Source of the DNA: Bacillus sp. V5-8f
Lineage (GTDB): Bacteria; Bacillota; Bacilli; Bacillales; DSM-1321
Reading direction: 5' to 3'
Assembly (NCBI RefSeq): GCF_002863565.1
Contig: NZ_PGUW01000001.1
Coordinates: 248,001 to 312,000, forward strand
DNA: 64,000 bases
Shown: positions 46,228 to 54,924 of the stretch, in pieces
Position numbering within the stretch: the stretch's first letter is position 1
How the letters are laid out: each line of letters opens with the position of its first letter
The notes under the pieces: model-generated
The model's input: the letters and a program-made list of their open reading frames with translations, nothing else
The model's database searches: none
Told to the model about the DNA's origin: nothing
Made by a program: the position numbers and the translations under genes

Positions 46228-46808
46228 GTCAGTTCCCCCTTCATGAGCCACGCACATCCGGCCTCAATTGAGTACGCCTGGTCTGATTTAGACACGATTT
46301 CCTGATGGAGGCCTCCGATCATTTTTGCATAAGCGCGAGGTACGCCCTGGTCTATTATCGGTTCGTGAAGCACCTCGTTGCTAACAATGATGAAGCACGC
46401 CGCTTGTTCCCTGATTTTCTGTATCCCACTCATGATTGCTCGCTTAACAGATACCAAAAAATCATCACTTTTCCACTCATCGAATCCTCCCCTAGCGGGA
46501 AACATTTCATTATTCAACAAGGTAGTTAAACAATCTAGTAAAACAACGCTTTTAGGATCTATATGCGGCACAGCATTTTCTATGGAGACTGGATACTCGA
46601 AAGTCGACCATTTGTGAAAGCCTGTTTCTCTATCACTTTTATGCCGGGCAATCCGCTCTTTCATTTCCGGGTCTCCGGATTTTCCGCAGGCAATATAAAT
46701 AAGGCGTCCACCGATATTGGTTGAGTGAGAGATTGCCAGCTTTTCAGCAAAGCTGCTTTTTCCGCTCCTTACTCCTCCTGAGACAAAAATGAGGGGTGAT
46801 TGCGCCAT
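46224..46808 (-). CDS. cobU: Adenosylcobinamide kinase / guanylyltransferase
   Basis: Bifunctional 194-residue enzyme. The P-loop is FVSGGVRSGKSSFAEKLA, and the guanylylated His is His56 in RIARHKSDRETGFHKWSTFE. The guanine-binding strand LLDCLTTLLNNEM and FIIVSNEVLHEPI follow. It converts adenosylcobinamide to its phosphate and then to the GDP form, the CobS substrate. Start and stop overlap both neighbours (four bases with cobQ, 40 with cobD). Confidence 0.93.
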   Translation of the reverse strand: MAQSPLIFVSGGVRSGKSSFAEKLAISHSTNIGGRLIYIACGKSGDPEMKERIARHKSDRETGFHKWSTFEYPVSIENAVPHIDPKSVVLLDCLTTLLNNEMFPARGGFDEWKSDDFLVSVKRAIMSGIQKIREQAACFIIVSNEVLHEPIIDQGVPRAYAKMIGGLHQEIVSKSDQAYSIEAGCAWLMKGELT

Positions 46809-47890
46809 TGCTCCAGTACCTCCATCAATCTTTCATTATCCTGGCTGTTTTTTACTGCAAATCTCAGCCATCTTCCATCCAACCCTGGAAAATTATATGT
46901 ATGCCGTGGCACAATTCCTTTCTCCATTAAAAATTTCAACAAAGACAGCGAGTCTCGATTCCTCTCGTCGCGAAGTAAATAAAAATTCACCTGGCTATCT
47001 GATATAGAGAAGTCGTATTTTTTGAAAAAACCAATCAACTTTGTCCGCTCTTGCCGGATGAGATTTCTGGTTGCCTCTATATGTTTTTCGTCCCTCAGAC
47101 TCAACTCACCTGCCATGATAGCAAGACTATTCACGCTCCAGTGAGGACGAAATCTACTAATTTGGCCAACAATATCAGGGTCTCCAATCAAAAACCCCAG
47201 CCTCAAGCCTGGAATCGCATACATTTTTGTCAACGACCTCAAAATCAATAAGTTAGGAAAATACTTTATCGCTGTACCGTGTTGGGGGTCTGACCCCCGT
47301 GCATAGGTAAAGTCATGGTCAAGGAAGTCATGGAATGCTTCGTCAATAATTACTAAGCATTGACGACTTTTGCATTCTTCCAAGAGTTGTAGCACGGCCT
47401 CTTCCTTGAATGAGACACCGGTAGGATTATTCGGCGTACATAAAAACAGGGCATCCACCTTTTCGATCAGGGGGAGCAGCGGCTCGAGCTCTAGCTCCCA
47501 GCTCCCCTCCTTCAGGATATGGTAGCTCACCTCACAGCCCGAAGATATACATGCTTGTTCGTATTCGGAAAATGATGGTTGGAGAATCAGGACTTTCTTT
47601 CCTGACAAAAAACGTCCGATAAGCGTAATCAGCTCTGCCCCGCCATTTCCAATTAAAATCATGTCGGTTGTAAGCTTCTCCTTTGCAGCTAACAGCCGTA
47701 AAAGCCCCTCCGCCTGAGGGTCTGGATAATCTTTGACTAGATGAAACGAATCCAGCCACCTTTCCTCTAAGTTAGAAGACGGTCCAAGCGGATTAATGTT
47801 TGCACTAAAATCAATAATGGAAGACGGTTTTGCAATTTTTAAAGATTCATACAGATAATGGGAATTAGAACCATGAGAAGGCAAAAGCAA
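46769..47890 (-). CDS. cobD: Threonine-phosphate decarboxylase
   Basis: PLP enzyme making (R)-1-aminopropan-2-ol phosphate for the nucleotide-loop linker. The 373-residue fold-type I aminotransferase-like protein has IDFSANINPLGPS, CTPNNPTGVSF, IIDEAFHDFLD and the Schiff-base Lys222 in SLTKMYAIPGLRLG. Residues about 198-207 (RGSDPQHGTA) are encoded by a GGGGGTCTGACCCCC palindrome in a surface region between the Asp and Lys motifs. This looks like a repeat element that was absorbed in frame. The rest of the enzyme appears intact. Confidence 0.9.
   Translation of the reverse strand: MLLPSHGSNSHYLYESLKIAKPSSIIDFSANINPLGPSSNLEERWLDSFHLVKDYPDPQAEGLLRLLAAKEKLTTDMILIGNGGAELITLIGRFLSGKKVLILQPSFSEYEQACISSGCEVSYHILKEGSWELELEPLLPLIEKVDALFLCTPNNPTGVSFKEEAVLQLLEECKSRQCLVIIDEAFHDFLDHDFTYARGSDPQHGTAIKYFPNLLILRSLTKMYAIPGLRLGFLIGDPDIVGQISRFRPHWSVNSLAIMAGELSLRDEKHIEATRNLIRQERTKLIGFFKKYDFSISDSQVNFYLLRDERNRDSLSLLKFLMEKGIVPRHTYNFPGLDGRWLRFAVKNSQDNERLMEVLEQWRNHPSFLSQEE
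47284..47298. repeat. GGGGGTCTGACCCCC element inside cobD
   Basis: A single arm of the dispersed G5-TCWGW-C5 palindrome lies within the cobD coding sequence and is translated as part of ARGSDPQHG. This is the only copy in the window that lies inside a gene. Confidence 0.6.
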
Positions 47891-48833
47891 AAATGATTCC
47901 TCCTAACCATAATAGCAGCAGAAAAACTAAAGAAGACCGCTGCATTAAGATGATTGAATGTTTGATATGTTTGGATTGCAGGGGAACAACAGGCTCCCCC
48001 ATCTTCGCCCTGTCAGAAACAAGCCCTTTGTAATAATTTATGCCGCCGAGTTGAACCCCCAGAATGGCAGCTGTGGCAGCTTCACACCAACCACTGTTTG
48101 GGCTAGGGTGCTTAGGCGCGTCACGCAGAGTGATTTGCCAACAGGCCTTAACGCTGCTTGCTTTTGGTTTCATGCTGAACAGCATGACCAACGCTGTAAG
48201 TCTGCTTGGTATCCAGTTGACCAGATCATCGAGCCTTGCCGAGGCCCAGCCAAAATCCCTATATATCTCGTTTCGATAGCCGACCATTGAATCACATGTG
48301 TTGATGGCCCTGTATGCAATTGCAAGAGGCGCTCCCGCTACTGTTCCCCAAAAAAGCGGGGCGGTCACACCATCACTAGTGTTTTCAGCGACTGTTTCTA
48401 CCGTACCTCTGACGATTTCCGCTTCGTCTAAATGTTCCGTGTCTCGTCCGACTATATACGAAAGCTTTAACCGAGCTTCACCTAAATCTCCTTTACGTAA
48501 AGGATCGTAAACCTCCATTGCTGCTTCCTTTAAGCTCTTTTGGGCAAAAGTGGACGCGATCAAAATGGCTTCCCATATCACACCTGCAACTGGATGTAAG
48601 AAGTATGCCCCATACACTGTTACAGTTGAAATAAGGATCACTGTCAATATCACGGTCGCTGTCATGAGCATACCCTTGAGTTTTTTATGGCTCCCTTTAT
48701 TCCACTTTTTATCCAAAGCCGCAATCAATGTACCCATCCATCTCACTGGATGCGGCCAGTTCTTAGGATCCCCCACGACAAAATCCACAATATAGGCTAG
48801 GGTTGCGGCTGCTAAGTGATAGAGTAGAATCAT
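47865..48833 (-). CDS. cbiB: Adenosylcobinamide-phosphate synthase CbiB
   Basis: Membrane enzyme of 322 residues that attaches aminopropanol phosphate to adenosylcobyric acid. Family signatures: VDFVVGDPKNWPHPVRWMGTLI, YIVGRDTEHLDEAEIVRGTVETVAENTSDGV (in part: RDTEHLDEAEIVRGTVET), APLFWGTVAGAPLAIAYRAINTCDSMVGY (in part) and HPSPNSGWCEAATAAILGV. About five hydrophobic helices. It overlaps cobD by 26 bases and the btuD-cbiZ stop by four, in keeping with tight coupling. Confidence 0.94.
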   Translation of the reverse strand: MILLYHLAAATLAYIVDFVVGDPKNWPHPVRWMGTLIAALDKKWNKGSHKKLKGMLMTATVILTVILISTVTVYGAYFLHPVAGVIWEAILIASTFAQKSLKEAAMEVYDPLRKGDLGEARLKLSYIVGRDTEHLDEAEIVRGTVETVAENTSDGVTAPLFWGTVAGAPLAIAYRAINTCDSMVGYRNEIYRDFGWASARLDDLVNWIPSRLTALVMLFSMKPKASSVKACWQITLRDAPKHPSPNSGWCEAATAAILGVQLGGINYYKGLVSDRAKMGEPVVPLQSKHIKHSIILMQRSSLVFLLLLWLGGIIFAFAFSWF

Positions 48834-50308
48834 ACGCGATACCTGCTCTTGTAGTTTTCAAGGCTGTTTCTTACACATTCGTAAATCCCTTTACCGATAA
48901 GCTGTCCCAATGGAGTAATGGACCCTGCATATTGAACGCTTTCGCCCCGTTGGGATGAAGCAATCAATAAACTGTCGGTAGAAGTCCCTGTTGCCAATGT
49001 GCCGGTAACTGGATCCTTAACACCCATATCGAACAACGCTTTCACTTTTGCTTCCGTTGCAGTAATCATGCTTTGGACAAAAGCTGTTTCTGACAGAAGC
49101 CCCGCGATAAATACCCATGCGTTAATCGTCCCAGGAGCTGGCTTATAACTGGTTCTCTTACTACTCGTAACATCGACGGCATTTCCGGTGCCTGCTGTGA
49201 CGACAATAAAAACCTGTATACCGTCTTCCTCATAAAATTGGCAAGCGGCATCCTTCACGTTCACTGCCGTCATCATCCCTACTGTTTCCTCAGGAATAAA
49301 ACCATTTGCTTTGAGATACTCCGTCATTTCTTCAATATGGTTCGTGCAATCATAGTTGTGGTCCACATGCCTGTTAATAAAGGTATGGTGCCAGCCAAAT
49401 CCCGACCCGGTTATCCCAGACGACAACGTTTTTAAAAGAATAGGAGTTTGGACCTGTATAAAATGGTCGGTGACTTTTAGAAAGTTCTCATTGATGACGA
49501 TTTTTTTACCAACAGGGTCCGTATCCTCCGGCATAAGCACCATTTGTGGTTTAGGAACGGCAGGATGGGTAAGTCTCTTAATGTTCGTTTGATAAACGGA
49601 TTCGATTCTTTCTTGCTGCAGGACTTCAAGCGGGGTACCGATCCGGTTGATTCTTCCTTCTTCAAGCAACAGTAACCGGTCGCAAAAAAGGCCTGCCAAA
49701 TTTAGGTCATGAAAGATAGAAACCACAGTTAATTGCCGTTCCACAGACCAGTGTTTTAATTGGTCAAGCAGTTCCTTTTGAAAGGAAAGATCGAGATGGT
49801 TGGTGGGTTCATCCAGCAGCAATATCTCAGGCTCCTGGGCGAGTGCCTGGGCGAGGAACACGCGCTGTCTTTCCCCGCCCGAAAGCTCATCCAGATGGTG
49901 ATCTGCGAAAGAAGCGATTCCTGTTTGCTTCATTGCCGTTTGTACCATTTCTTCATCTCTGGCATTCCAGCTTTGGAGCCAGCTTCTTTGATGTGCGTAA
50001 CGGCCGAGGGTAACAGTTTCCTTCACTGTATAGGAAAACGCCTGGGTGGAATGCTGAGGAAGCACAGCGATTGTCTTTGCCAAGTCTCTAGCGGAGTATT
50101 CCTCTATTCTCTTGCCTTTGAAGGATATTTCCCCCTGTTCAAATGGCTTGACGCCGCTTATCATCTTCAGCAGGGTTGTTTTGCCGCTTCCATTTGGTCC
50201 TAATACGCCAAACAACTCTCCCTTTTTTACTTCAAAGGAAACACGGTCCACAACTGTTTCCCCGCTATAGCCACCGGTTATGTTTTTTATTTTCAATAGT
50301 TCCGTCAT
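48830..50308 (-). CDS. btuD: Corrinoid ABC transporter ATPase fused to adenosylcobinamide amidohydrolase (BtuD-CbiZ)
   Basis: A 492-residue fusion. Residues 1-255 are an ABC ATPase: Walker A GVLGPNGSGKTTLLKM, signature LSGGERQRVFLAQAL, Walker B ILLLDEPTNHLDL and the His switch SIFHDLN. Residues about 275-490 are CbiZ: VNENFLKVTDHFIQVQ, TLSSGITGSGFGWHHTFINRHVDHNYDC (in part: GFGWHHTFINRHVDHNY), VVTAGTGNAVDVTSS and TPLGQLIGKGIYECV. CbiZ cleaves the aminopropanol side chain of pseudo-cobinamide-type corrinoids, giving cobyric acid for remodelling. Uptake and first-step processing are thus in one polypeptide. BtuD-CbiZ fusions have been noted in some Bacillus species. Confidence 0.9.
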   Translation of the reverse strand: MTELLKIKNITGGYSGETVVDRVSFEVKKGELFGVLGPNGSGKTTLLKMISGVKPFEQGEISFKGKRIEEYSARDLAKTIAVLPQHSTQAFSYTVKETVTLGRYAHQRSWLQSWNARDEEMVQTAMKQTGIASFADHHLDELSGGERQRVFLAQALAQEPEILLLDEPTNHLDLSFQKELLDQLKHWSVERQLTVVSIFHDLNLAGLFCDRLLLLEEGRINRIGTPLEVLQQERIESVYQTNIKRLTHPAVPKPQMVLMPEDTDPVGKKIVINENFLKVTDHFIQVQTPILLKTLSSGITGSGFGWHHTFINRHVDHNYDCTNHIEEMTEYLKANGFIPEETVGMMTAVNVKDAACQFYEEDGIQVFIVVTAGTGNAVDVTSSKRTSYKPAPGTINAWVFIAGLLSETAFVQSMITATEAKVKALFDMGVKDPVTGTLATGTSTDSLLIASSQRGESVQYAGSITPLGQLIGKGIYECVRNSLENYKSRYRV

Positions 50309-51363
50309 CGGCGCGCACCCCGTTTTTGAATTAAAATCACCGCGAAAACTGGAGCACCTACAATGGCGGTAATCACTCCGATTGGTAATTCAGCAGGTGA
50401 TATAACTGTCCTCGAGACTAAGTCTGCCAGGATCAAAAAAGCTGCTCCCGTCAAGATAGACAGGGGAAGAAGGTGTTTATGGTCTGGCCCCCACACTAAT
50501 CTCACCAGGTGGGGAATGACTAATCCAACGAAACCGATGGTGCCTGAAATCGCAACTGCGGCACCCGTCAAAATGGATGCTGAAGCTAGTACCAGTAGCT
50601 TTCTTTTTTGTACGTCCACCCCCAAGTGCTGGGCCTGCTCTTCTCCAAAAGACATTGCGTTTAATTCGCGGGCGCTGAATAAAAGCAGCAAGGATCCAAG
50701 GATAAAGAATGGCAGCATGATTTTGATATACTCCCAGCCTCTCATCGACACACTGCCTAGAAGCCATCCAATAATCTGCCGTAATTCATCACCAGTCATT
50801 GCAATCATCAAGGAAATCAGGGCACCTAAAAAAGAACTGAAAACAATCCCGGTTAGAATAATGGTTTCCACCTTCATGGAACGGTCGATCTTTCTTGCGA
50901 AAAGAAGGACTAAAAAAATTGTAGCGAATGCAGCCACTATGCTTAAGAGAGGCAGAGTATACAGCCCAATGCCGGGCAATGAAAGATGAAAAAACAACGT
51001 TACCACCGCCCCAACCGATGCTCCCGATGAAACACCAAGTGTATACGGGTCAGCGAGCGGGTTCCTTAACAATCCTTGAAAAGCTGCCCCCGCAATCGCT
51101 AATGAAGCTCCGATAAGGCCAGCCAAAATGACCCTTGGTAAACGTATGTTCATGACAATGTTGGTATACATAGGGTCAACTGTTTGCCCAAGCGGGAAAT
51201 GAAGGACCTCCCTAAAAATAATCTTGCATATATAGGAAATCGGAACAGAGACTGTTCCGATTGAAATCCCAATTACCATGGCACAAATTAGGAGAAGGAC
51301 TGCCAAGAAATAGGCTAGCCATTTATTATTTTTTAAATGTGTCAGGGTATATCGCTCTTGCAA
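50305..51363 (-). CDS. btuC: Corrinoid ABC transporter permease
   Basis: FecCD-family permease, 352 residues with about ten membrane helices. Signatures: LPRVILAGLIGASLAIAGAAFQGLLRNPLADPYTLGVSSGAS (in part: LAGAAFQGLLRNPLADP replaced here by IAGAAFQGLLRNPLADP), GWLLGSVSMRGWEYI and GTIGFVGLVIPHLVR. It pairs with BtuF and BtuD. Its start lies within the last 38 bases of btuF, and its stop overlaps the btuD start. Confidence 0.93.
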   Translation of the reverse strand: MQERYTLTHLKNNKWLAYFLAVLLLICAMVIGISIGTVSVPISYICKIIFREVLHFPLGQTVDPMYTNIVMNIRLPRVILAGLIGASLAIAGAAFQGLLRNPLADPYTLGVSSGASVGAVVTLFFHLSLPGIGLYTLPLLSIVAAFATIFLVLLFARKIDRSMKVETIILTGIVFSSFLGALISLMIAMTGDELRQIIGWLLGSVSMRGWEYIKIMLPFFILGSLLLLFSARELNAMSFGEEQAQHLGVDVQKRKLLVLASASILTGAAVAISGTIGFVGLVIPHLVRLVWGPDHKHLLPLSILTGAAFLILADLVSRTVISPAELPIGVITAIVGAPVFAVILIQKRGARR

Positions 51364-52294
51364 GTTCTTCTACTCCTTCAGCAAGCCTTGGGCCTGAACG
51401 GCTTACAATATCGGTGTTCACTTCATACACCTTCTTATTTTTTACGGCGCCTACTTGTTCCCATCCTTTTCTGGATAGGATTTGCTCAGTAGAGTTTGGC
51501 CCGTATAACGAAATAATCACGTCAGGATTCGTTTTTATGATCGCTTCCTGATCGATCTTGACCCAGCCTTCCTGGTCTCCAGCCGCATTCTTTGCATTGA
51601 TAACCTGGAGCATTTCATCCATAAATGTATTCTTTCCAGTTGTATAGATCTCTGGAGCTGGTGAAACTTCGATATAGGCAGTCTTTCTGTCAGCTTCTGG
51701 AATTTGTGCAGCTTCCGCTTTAATGCCATCCATTTTTGCCTTCATATCCGAAATTACATTTTTTGCATCCTCTGTCTTTCCTGTTGCTTTACCGATCATT
51801 TCAATAGAATCATATACCTGCTGGAAGTTCTGTGCGTTATTAACAACCAGTACCTTAATGCCGGCATCAGTTATTTGTTGCAGCCCGTCTTTCATTGAAT
51901 CTACATTTGAACCATGCGCCAGCACAAGGTCAGGCTTTAAGGAGATGATTTTCTCCACATTAAATTCAAGGCCGCCGATTTTTTCTTTTTTTGTTGCGGC
52001 TTCCGGATAATTATCGAAATCAGATACACCAACAATTTCTTTATCCAATCCTAAACTAAAAGCAATTTCCGTGTTACTTGGAATGACAGACACGATTTTT
52101 TCAGGCTTCTTATCGATCGTGACCTCTTCACCTGTAGCATCTTTGATTGTTACAGGGAAACCAGCTTGTTTACTTTGCTCTGTTTTCGGCTTATCCTGGT
52201 TATTCGCGTCTTTGCCCTCGTTATTGCCGCCACATCCAGTTAAAATGCCTGCTGCAACCAATAATAAAACAAATAAGGAGTAAAACTTTTTCAT
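51326..52294 (-). CDS. btuF: Corrinoid-binding lipoprotein BtuF
   Basis: Substrate-binding component, 322 residues. The signal peptide ends at a clear lipobox (AAGILTGCGGNNEG), so the protein is anchored outside the membrane. The periplasmic-binding fold of the BtuF/FhuD class follows: KIVSVIPSNTEIAFSLGLDKEIVGVSDFDNYP (in part: VIPSNTEIAFSLGLDKEIVG), LKPDLVLAHGSN and NPDVIISLYGPN. I start at the ATG after GGAGGAT. The longer open frame runs upstream into the riboswitch terminator and cannot be translated as such. First gene of the riboswitch-controlled operon. Confidence 0.93.
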   Translation of the reverse strand: MKKFYSLFVLLLVAAGILTGCGGNNEGKDANNQDKPKTEQSKQAGFPVTIKDATGEEVTIDKKPEKIVSVIPSNTEIAFSLGLDKEIVGVSDFDNYPEAATKKEKIGGLEFNVEKIISLKPDLVLAHGSNVDSMKDGLQQITDAGIKVLVVNNAQNFQQVYDSIEMIGKATGKTEDAKNVISDMKAKMDGIKAEAAQIPEADRKTAYIEVSPAPEIYTTGKNTFMDEMLQVINAKNAAGDQEGWVKIDQEAIIKTNPDVIISLYGPNSTEQILSRKGWEQVGAVKNKKVYEVNTDIVSRSGPRLAEGVEELARAIYPDTFKK

Positions 52295-52383
52295 CCAATA
52301 AATCCTCCATGTAAGTATTGTGACTGTTATAAAAGCGGTAACATGAAAAAGTTTATCATCATAGAAATCAGTCCCTTTGAAGC

Positions 52384-52412
52384 AAAAAAATCTCCAATGA
52401 TGATTGGAGATT
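52384..52412 (-). terminator. Riboswitch expression-platform terminator
   Basis: On the minus strand AATCTCCAAT pairs with ATTGGAGATT across an eight-base loop, followed by seven Ts. It lies between the cobalamin aptamer and btuF, so B12 binding should favour transcription stop. Confidence 0.85.
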
Positions 52413-52454
52413 GTGTATGGCCAGTCCATCCCTTGTTACAGTAAAGCTGCCACA

Positions 52455-52665
52455 CACCTCCCCATCCTCGTAGGTTTACTGGTGTACGGATACAGGCAGG
52501 TCTCCTGGCTTATGGTCATCGTGTACGGCGCCTTCCCGTATTTATCAAATACAGTGGCAATTAGCCGTTTACTCCCATTTACAGTGGCGGGACCGCGTTG
52601 GAATTACACCAACTTCCCTATTAAGTCTTTTGGTAAGACACCCAGTTCCGTTTCTATGTATGAAA
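52455..52665 (-). promoter_or_regulatory. Cobalamin riboswitch
   Basis: On the minus strand the B12 box AGCCAGGAGACCTGCC (52510-52495) is exact. Upstream are the conserved aptamer core segments GGGAAGTTGGTG, AATTCCAACGCGGTCCC and GCCACTGTAAATGGG. The 5' limit near ACTGGGTG is approximate. It precedes a terminator and then btuF, and should repress the whole 13-gene corrinoid operon when adenosylcobalamin is sufficient. Confidence 0.95.
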
Positions 52666-52751
52666 ATTTTTCCGTTATGAATGATTATACACTAAATAAA
52701 AATGAAATAATAACAATTTGCGGCTTTTTATTACACCAATGCCGGTACACC

Positions 52752-52787
52752 TAAAAAACCCTGAGTTCGCGACCGAATCAGGGTTTA
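52752..52787 (-). terminator. Terminator after the nicX-like gene
   Basis: On the minus strand AAACCCTGA pairs with TCAGGGTTT with a 13-base loop and a run of Ts. It ends the catabolic transcript just before the riboswitch promoter region. Confidence 0.85.
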
Positions 52788-52805
52788 AGATTCATAAAAT
52801 AAATT

Positions 52806-53849
52806 TTATACACTTAAGCTCTCAGTCTTAACAGGTTTCATCTCATCAATCACGATGTCACCGTCTTTAACAATCAACTTCCCATCAAGGTATAACGTAC
52901 AATTTTTCATTGGTAAATCAAGATGGCAAGGCGTGTCATTGTTTCCGCCTAATTCAGAGTTAGGTCCCAGAGAGAATAGTACGTTTCCATAAAAGGCACG
53001 GCCATCCATTCCAAACACCTTGTCGTCAAATGCTAGGCTATGCCATTGCGCCCTCTCGTTAAGTCCCCAACCAATGTGGGATATTGCATAAGCTCTTGGA
53101 TCATTAAAGCTCTCAATATACTCCTTCATCAGCATGGCGTCAAAACCGCCTTCGATATTCGTTACATAACCGTCCTTAATAGTTAAAGTGATCGGATCTT
53201 GCAAATACCGGTTAAACGGGAAGAAAATATCCCCTCTATCCATTACCACCACTCCGTCAACTCCACCGTCGTTGGAAGTGGCTGCCGAAAAACAGCTCGG
53301 CAAGTGGTCCCATCTTCCAGGCTCATCAGCAAAACCGTACTCTGTGAGAATTGGGTATTGACCCAACTGATATGTGACATCCGTGCCTGCTTTGTTTGTT
53401 ACTCGTAGTTCCTTTGCATTTTTTAGAAGCTCGGTTGCATAAAGGACCCTTTCCTTGTCACTTTCTTTTGGAAACATTCTCTTAATGACATCGAAAGGCT
53501 CTACCACTAACAGAATTCTTACTCCTGCATCTTGAAGTTCCAATTGTTCCTTTGAAAACAGGAGGAGTACTAAATCGATGACCAGGTCTGCCTTTTTCAA
53601 GCATTCCACAGCCACTCTGTTATCTGTTAAAGGAGTAATACCAAAAGATCCTTGAGCGCCTCTTACTTCAGGCAATTTCAATTCGAAAGTATTTGCCCCA
53701 ATTTCGGATGCAGCCTGCAAAAAGGCTTTTGCATAATCCGCTCTTACTTCCCCGGATGTTAATACAGCCATTGTTTCAGAAGGTTTTAACTGACATAGCT
53801 CAAGTTCCTTTTTAAATAAGGCAACCATTTCTTCAAATACAGCGCTCAT
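52806..53849 (-). CDS. nicX: 2,5-dihydroxypyridine 5,6-dioxygenase-like (NicX)
   Basis: A 347-residue member of the NicX/leucyl-aminopeptidase T-like fold. Ring-opening of 2,5-dihydroxypyridine to N-formylmaleamate uses Fe(II) bound in Pseudomonas putida NicX by His265, His318 and Asp320, as I recall. Here His258 (ISHIGWGLNERAQWH) and His309-x-Asp311 (NDTPCHLDLP) occupy matching places with 51-residue spacing. The length also matches (350). The ATG eight bases after AAAGGGG is chosen. It is downstream of the nicD-like gene, with 14 bases between. Alternative: an M29-type aminopeptidase; the neighbouring genes argue strongly for the dioxygenase. Confidence 0.82.
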   Translation of the reverse strand: MSAVFEEMVALFKKELELCQLKPSETMAVLTSGEVRADYAKAFLQAASEIGANTFELKLPEVRGAQGSFGITPLTDNRVAVECLKKADLVIDLVLLLFSKEQLELQDAGVRILLVVEPFDVIKRMFPKESDKERVLYATELLKNAKELRVTNKAGTDVTYQLGQYPILTEYGFADEPGRWDHLPSCFSAATSNDGGVDGVVVMDRGDIFFPFNRYLQDPITLTIKDGYVTNIEGGFDAMLMKEYIESFNDPRAYAISHIGWGLNERAQWHSLAFDDKVFGMDGRAFYGNVLFSLGPNSELGGNNDTPCHLDLPMKNCTLYLDGKLIVKDGDIVIDEMKPVKTESLSV

Positions 53850-53863
53850 TATACACACCCCTT

Positions 53864-54694
53864 TTAATTATTGGATAAGCCTGTAACTTCTTCAATAAAC
53901 GATAGAATTAAATCTGTTGTTTGTTCAGGAGCTTCTTTGTAGACCATGTGTCCCACACCCTTAATCCGCTCCACCTGCATTTGCGGGTTAAGCCTTTTTA
54001 ATACCTCTAACTCATTTTCACGAATTGTATCCCCAAGCTCGGCTGCCATTAGTAATGCTGGTGCAGTAACCATTTTTACGTAAACCTGAAAGGGCTCCTT
54101 TAAAAGGGAGTGATAGGACTCAACAATCGCTTGAATGCTGTTATTGCGATATTCCTCAGCTCTTTCGGCGATTTGTTCCTTCGTAAACGTTGGGAAAAAG
54201 CTACCGAATACATCCATTTCCCCCTGATCCACTGCCTCTTTTTGCTGAAGGAACATGGATAAAGGATTTGGATATACCTCGCGTTGACCCGGCCCGTTAA
54301 TTGGAGGATCAATCAGAACCATTCCGGAAATTAGTGATGAATAGCGGCTTCCAAAAGCTGCAGCAATTCTGGCCCCCATTGAGTGTCCTACTAAGATCGG
54401 AGGATTCGGATTATTTACTAAAGCATTTACTACATTCAGCAGGTCATCCGTATAGTCTTTTAGCAAATAGCCTTCCTTTGGAGAATCTGAAAGTCCCCTG
54501 CCCCTGTTATCCATTGACAGTGAATAATATTTATCCGGTATTAAGCTCAGGACTTTTTTAAATGAAAGGCTATAGCTGCTGATTCCAGGTAAAAAAATGA
54601 CAGGTATACCTGTGGGGTCACCCTTTGCAATAAGATGTATTTTCGCATTTATCCCATTGACCCATAAATGTTCAAACGTATTTTCTTCGTTCAT
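53864..54694 (-). CDS. nicD: N-formylmaleamate deformylase-like alpha/beta hydrolase (NicD)
   Basis: A 276-residue alpha/beta hydrolase. The nucleophile is Ser105 in VGHSMGARIAAAFG, the acid Asp129 in MVLIDPPINGPGQRE and the base His249 in GVGHMVYKEAP. The NicD triad of P. putida, as I recall it, is Ser101, Asp125 and His245. All three are displaced by exactly four residues here, and the DPPxxGPG segment is also NicD-like. It should remove formate from N-formylmaleamate, the product of the adjacent NicX. The ATG follows AAGGAAG. Confidence 0.85.
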   Translation of the reverse strand: MNEENTFEHLWVNGINAKIHLIAKGDPTGIPVIFLPGISSYSLSFKKVLSLIPDKYYSLSMDNRGRGLSDSPKEGYLLKDYTDDLLNVVNALVNNPNPPILVGHSMGARIAAAFGSRYSSLISGMVLIDPPINGPGQREVYPNPLSMFLQQKEAVDQGEMDVFGSFFPTFTKEQIAERAEEYRNNSIQAIVESYHSLLKEPFQVYVKMVTAPALLMAAELGDTIRENELEVLKRLNPQMQVERIKGVGHMVYKEAPEQTTDLILSFIEEVTGLSNN

Positions 54695-54799
54695 CACTTT
54701 TCTTCCTTTCAACGAAAAAAACTAGGTGATCATATAAACGTGATTATATGACAGATCTTAACTGTAAATTTTTATCTTAATTTGTAAGTAAACCCAATG

Positions 54800-54915
54800 G
54801 AGGGTTGTCCCAAAAGCGGTAAGAACCTACACAACTATCTACATTCAGATCTTAAATTAAGGTTCAAATCTTACTATATGTTCTGGGTCTGATCCCTTTG
54901 CTTTGGGACAACCTC
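54800..54915. repeat. Long-armed inverted repeat GAGGGTTGTCCCAAAAGC / GCTTTGGGACAACCTC
   Basis: Arms of 18 and 16 bases, 82 bases apart, lie in the 230-base gap between the hpaB-like gene and nicD. The T-run expected of an intrinsic terminator is missing on the minus strand. It could be a processing or attenuating structure that lowers nicD-nicX expression relative to the monooxygenase, or a small repeat element. Confidence 0.6.
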
Positions 54916-54924
54916 TTGTTTCGT

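Noticed and set aside
51326..52429. Longer btuF start 45 codons upstream
   Set aside because: It would begin inside the riboswitch terminator; the ATG after GGAGGAT gives a standard lipoprotein signal peptide.
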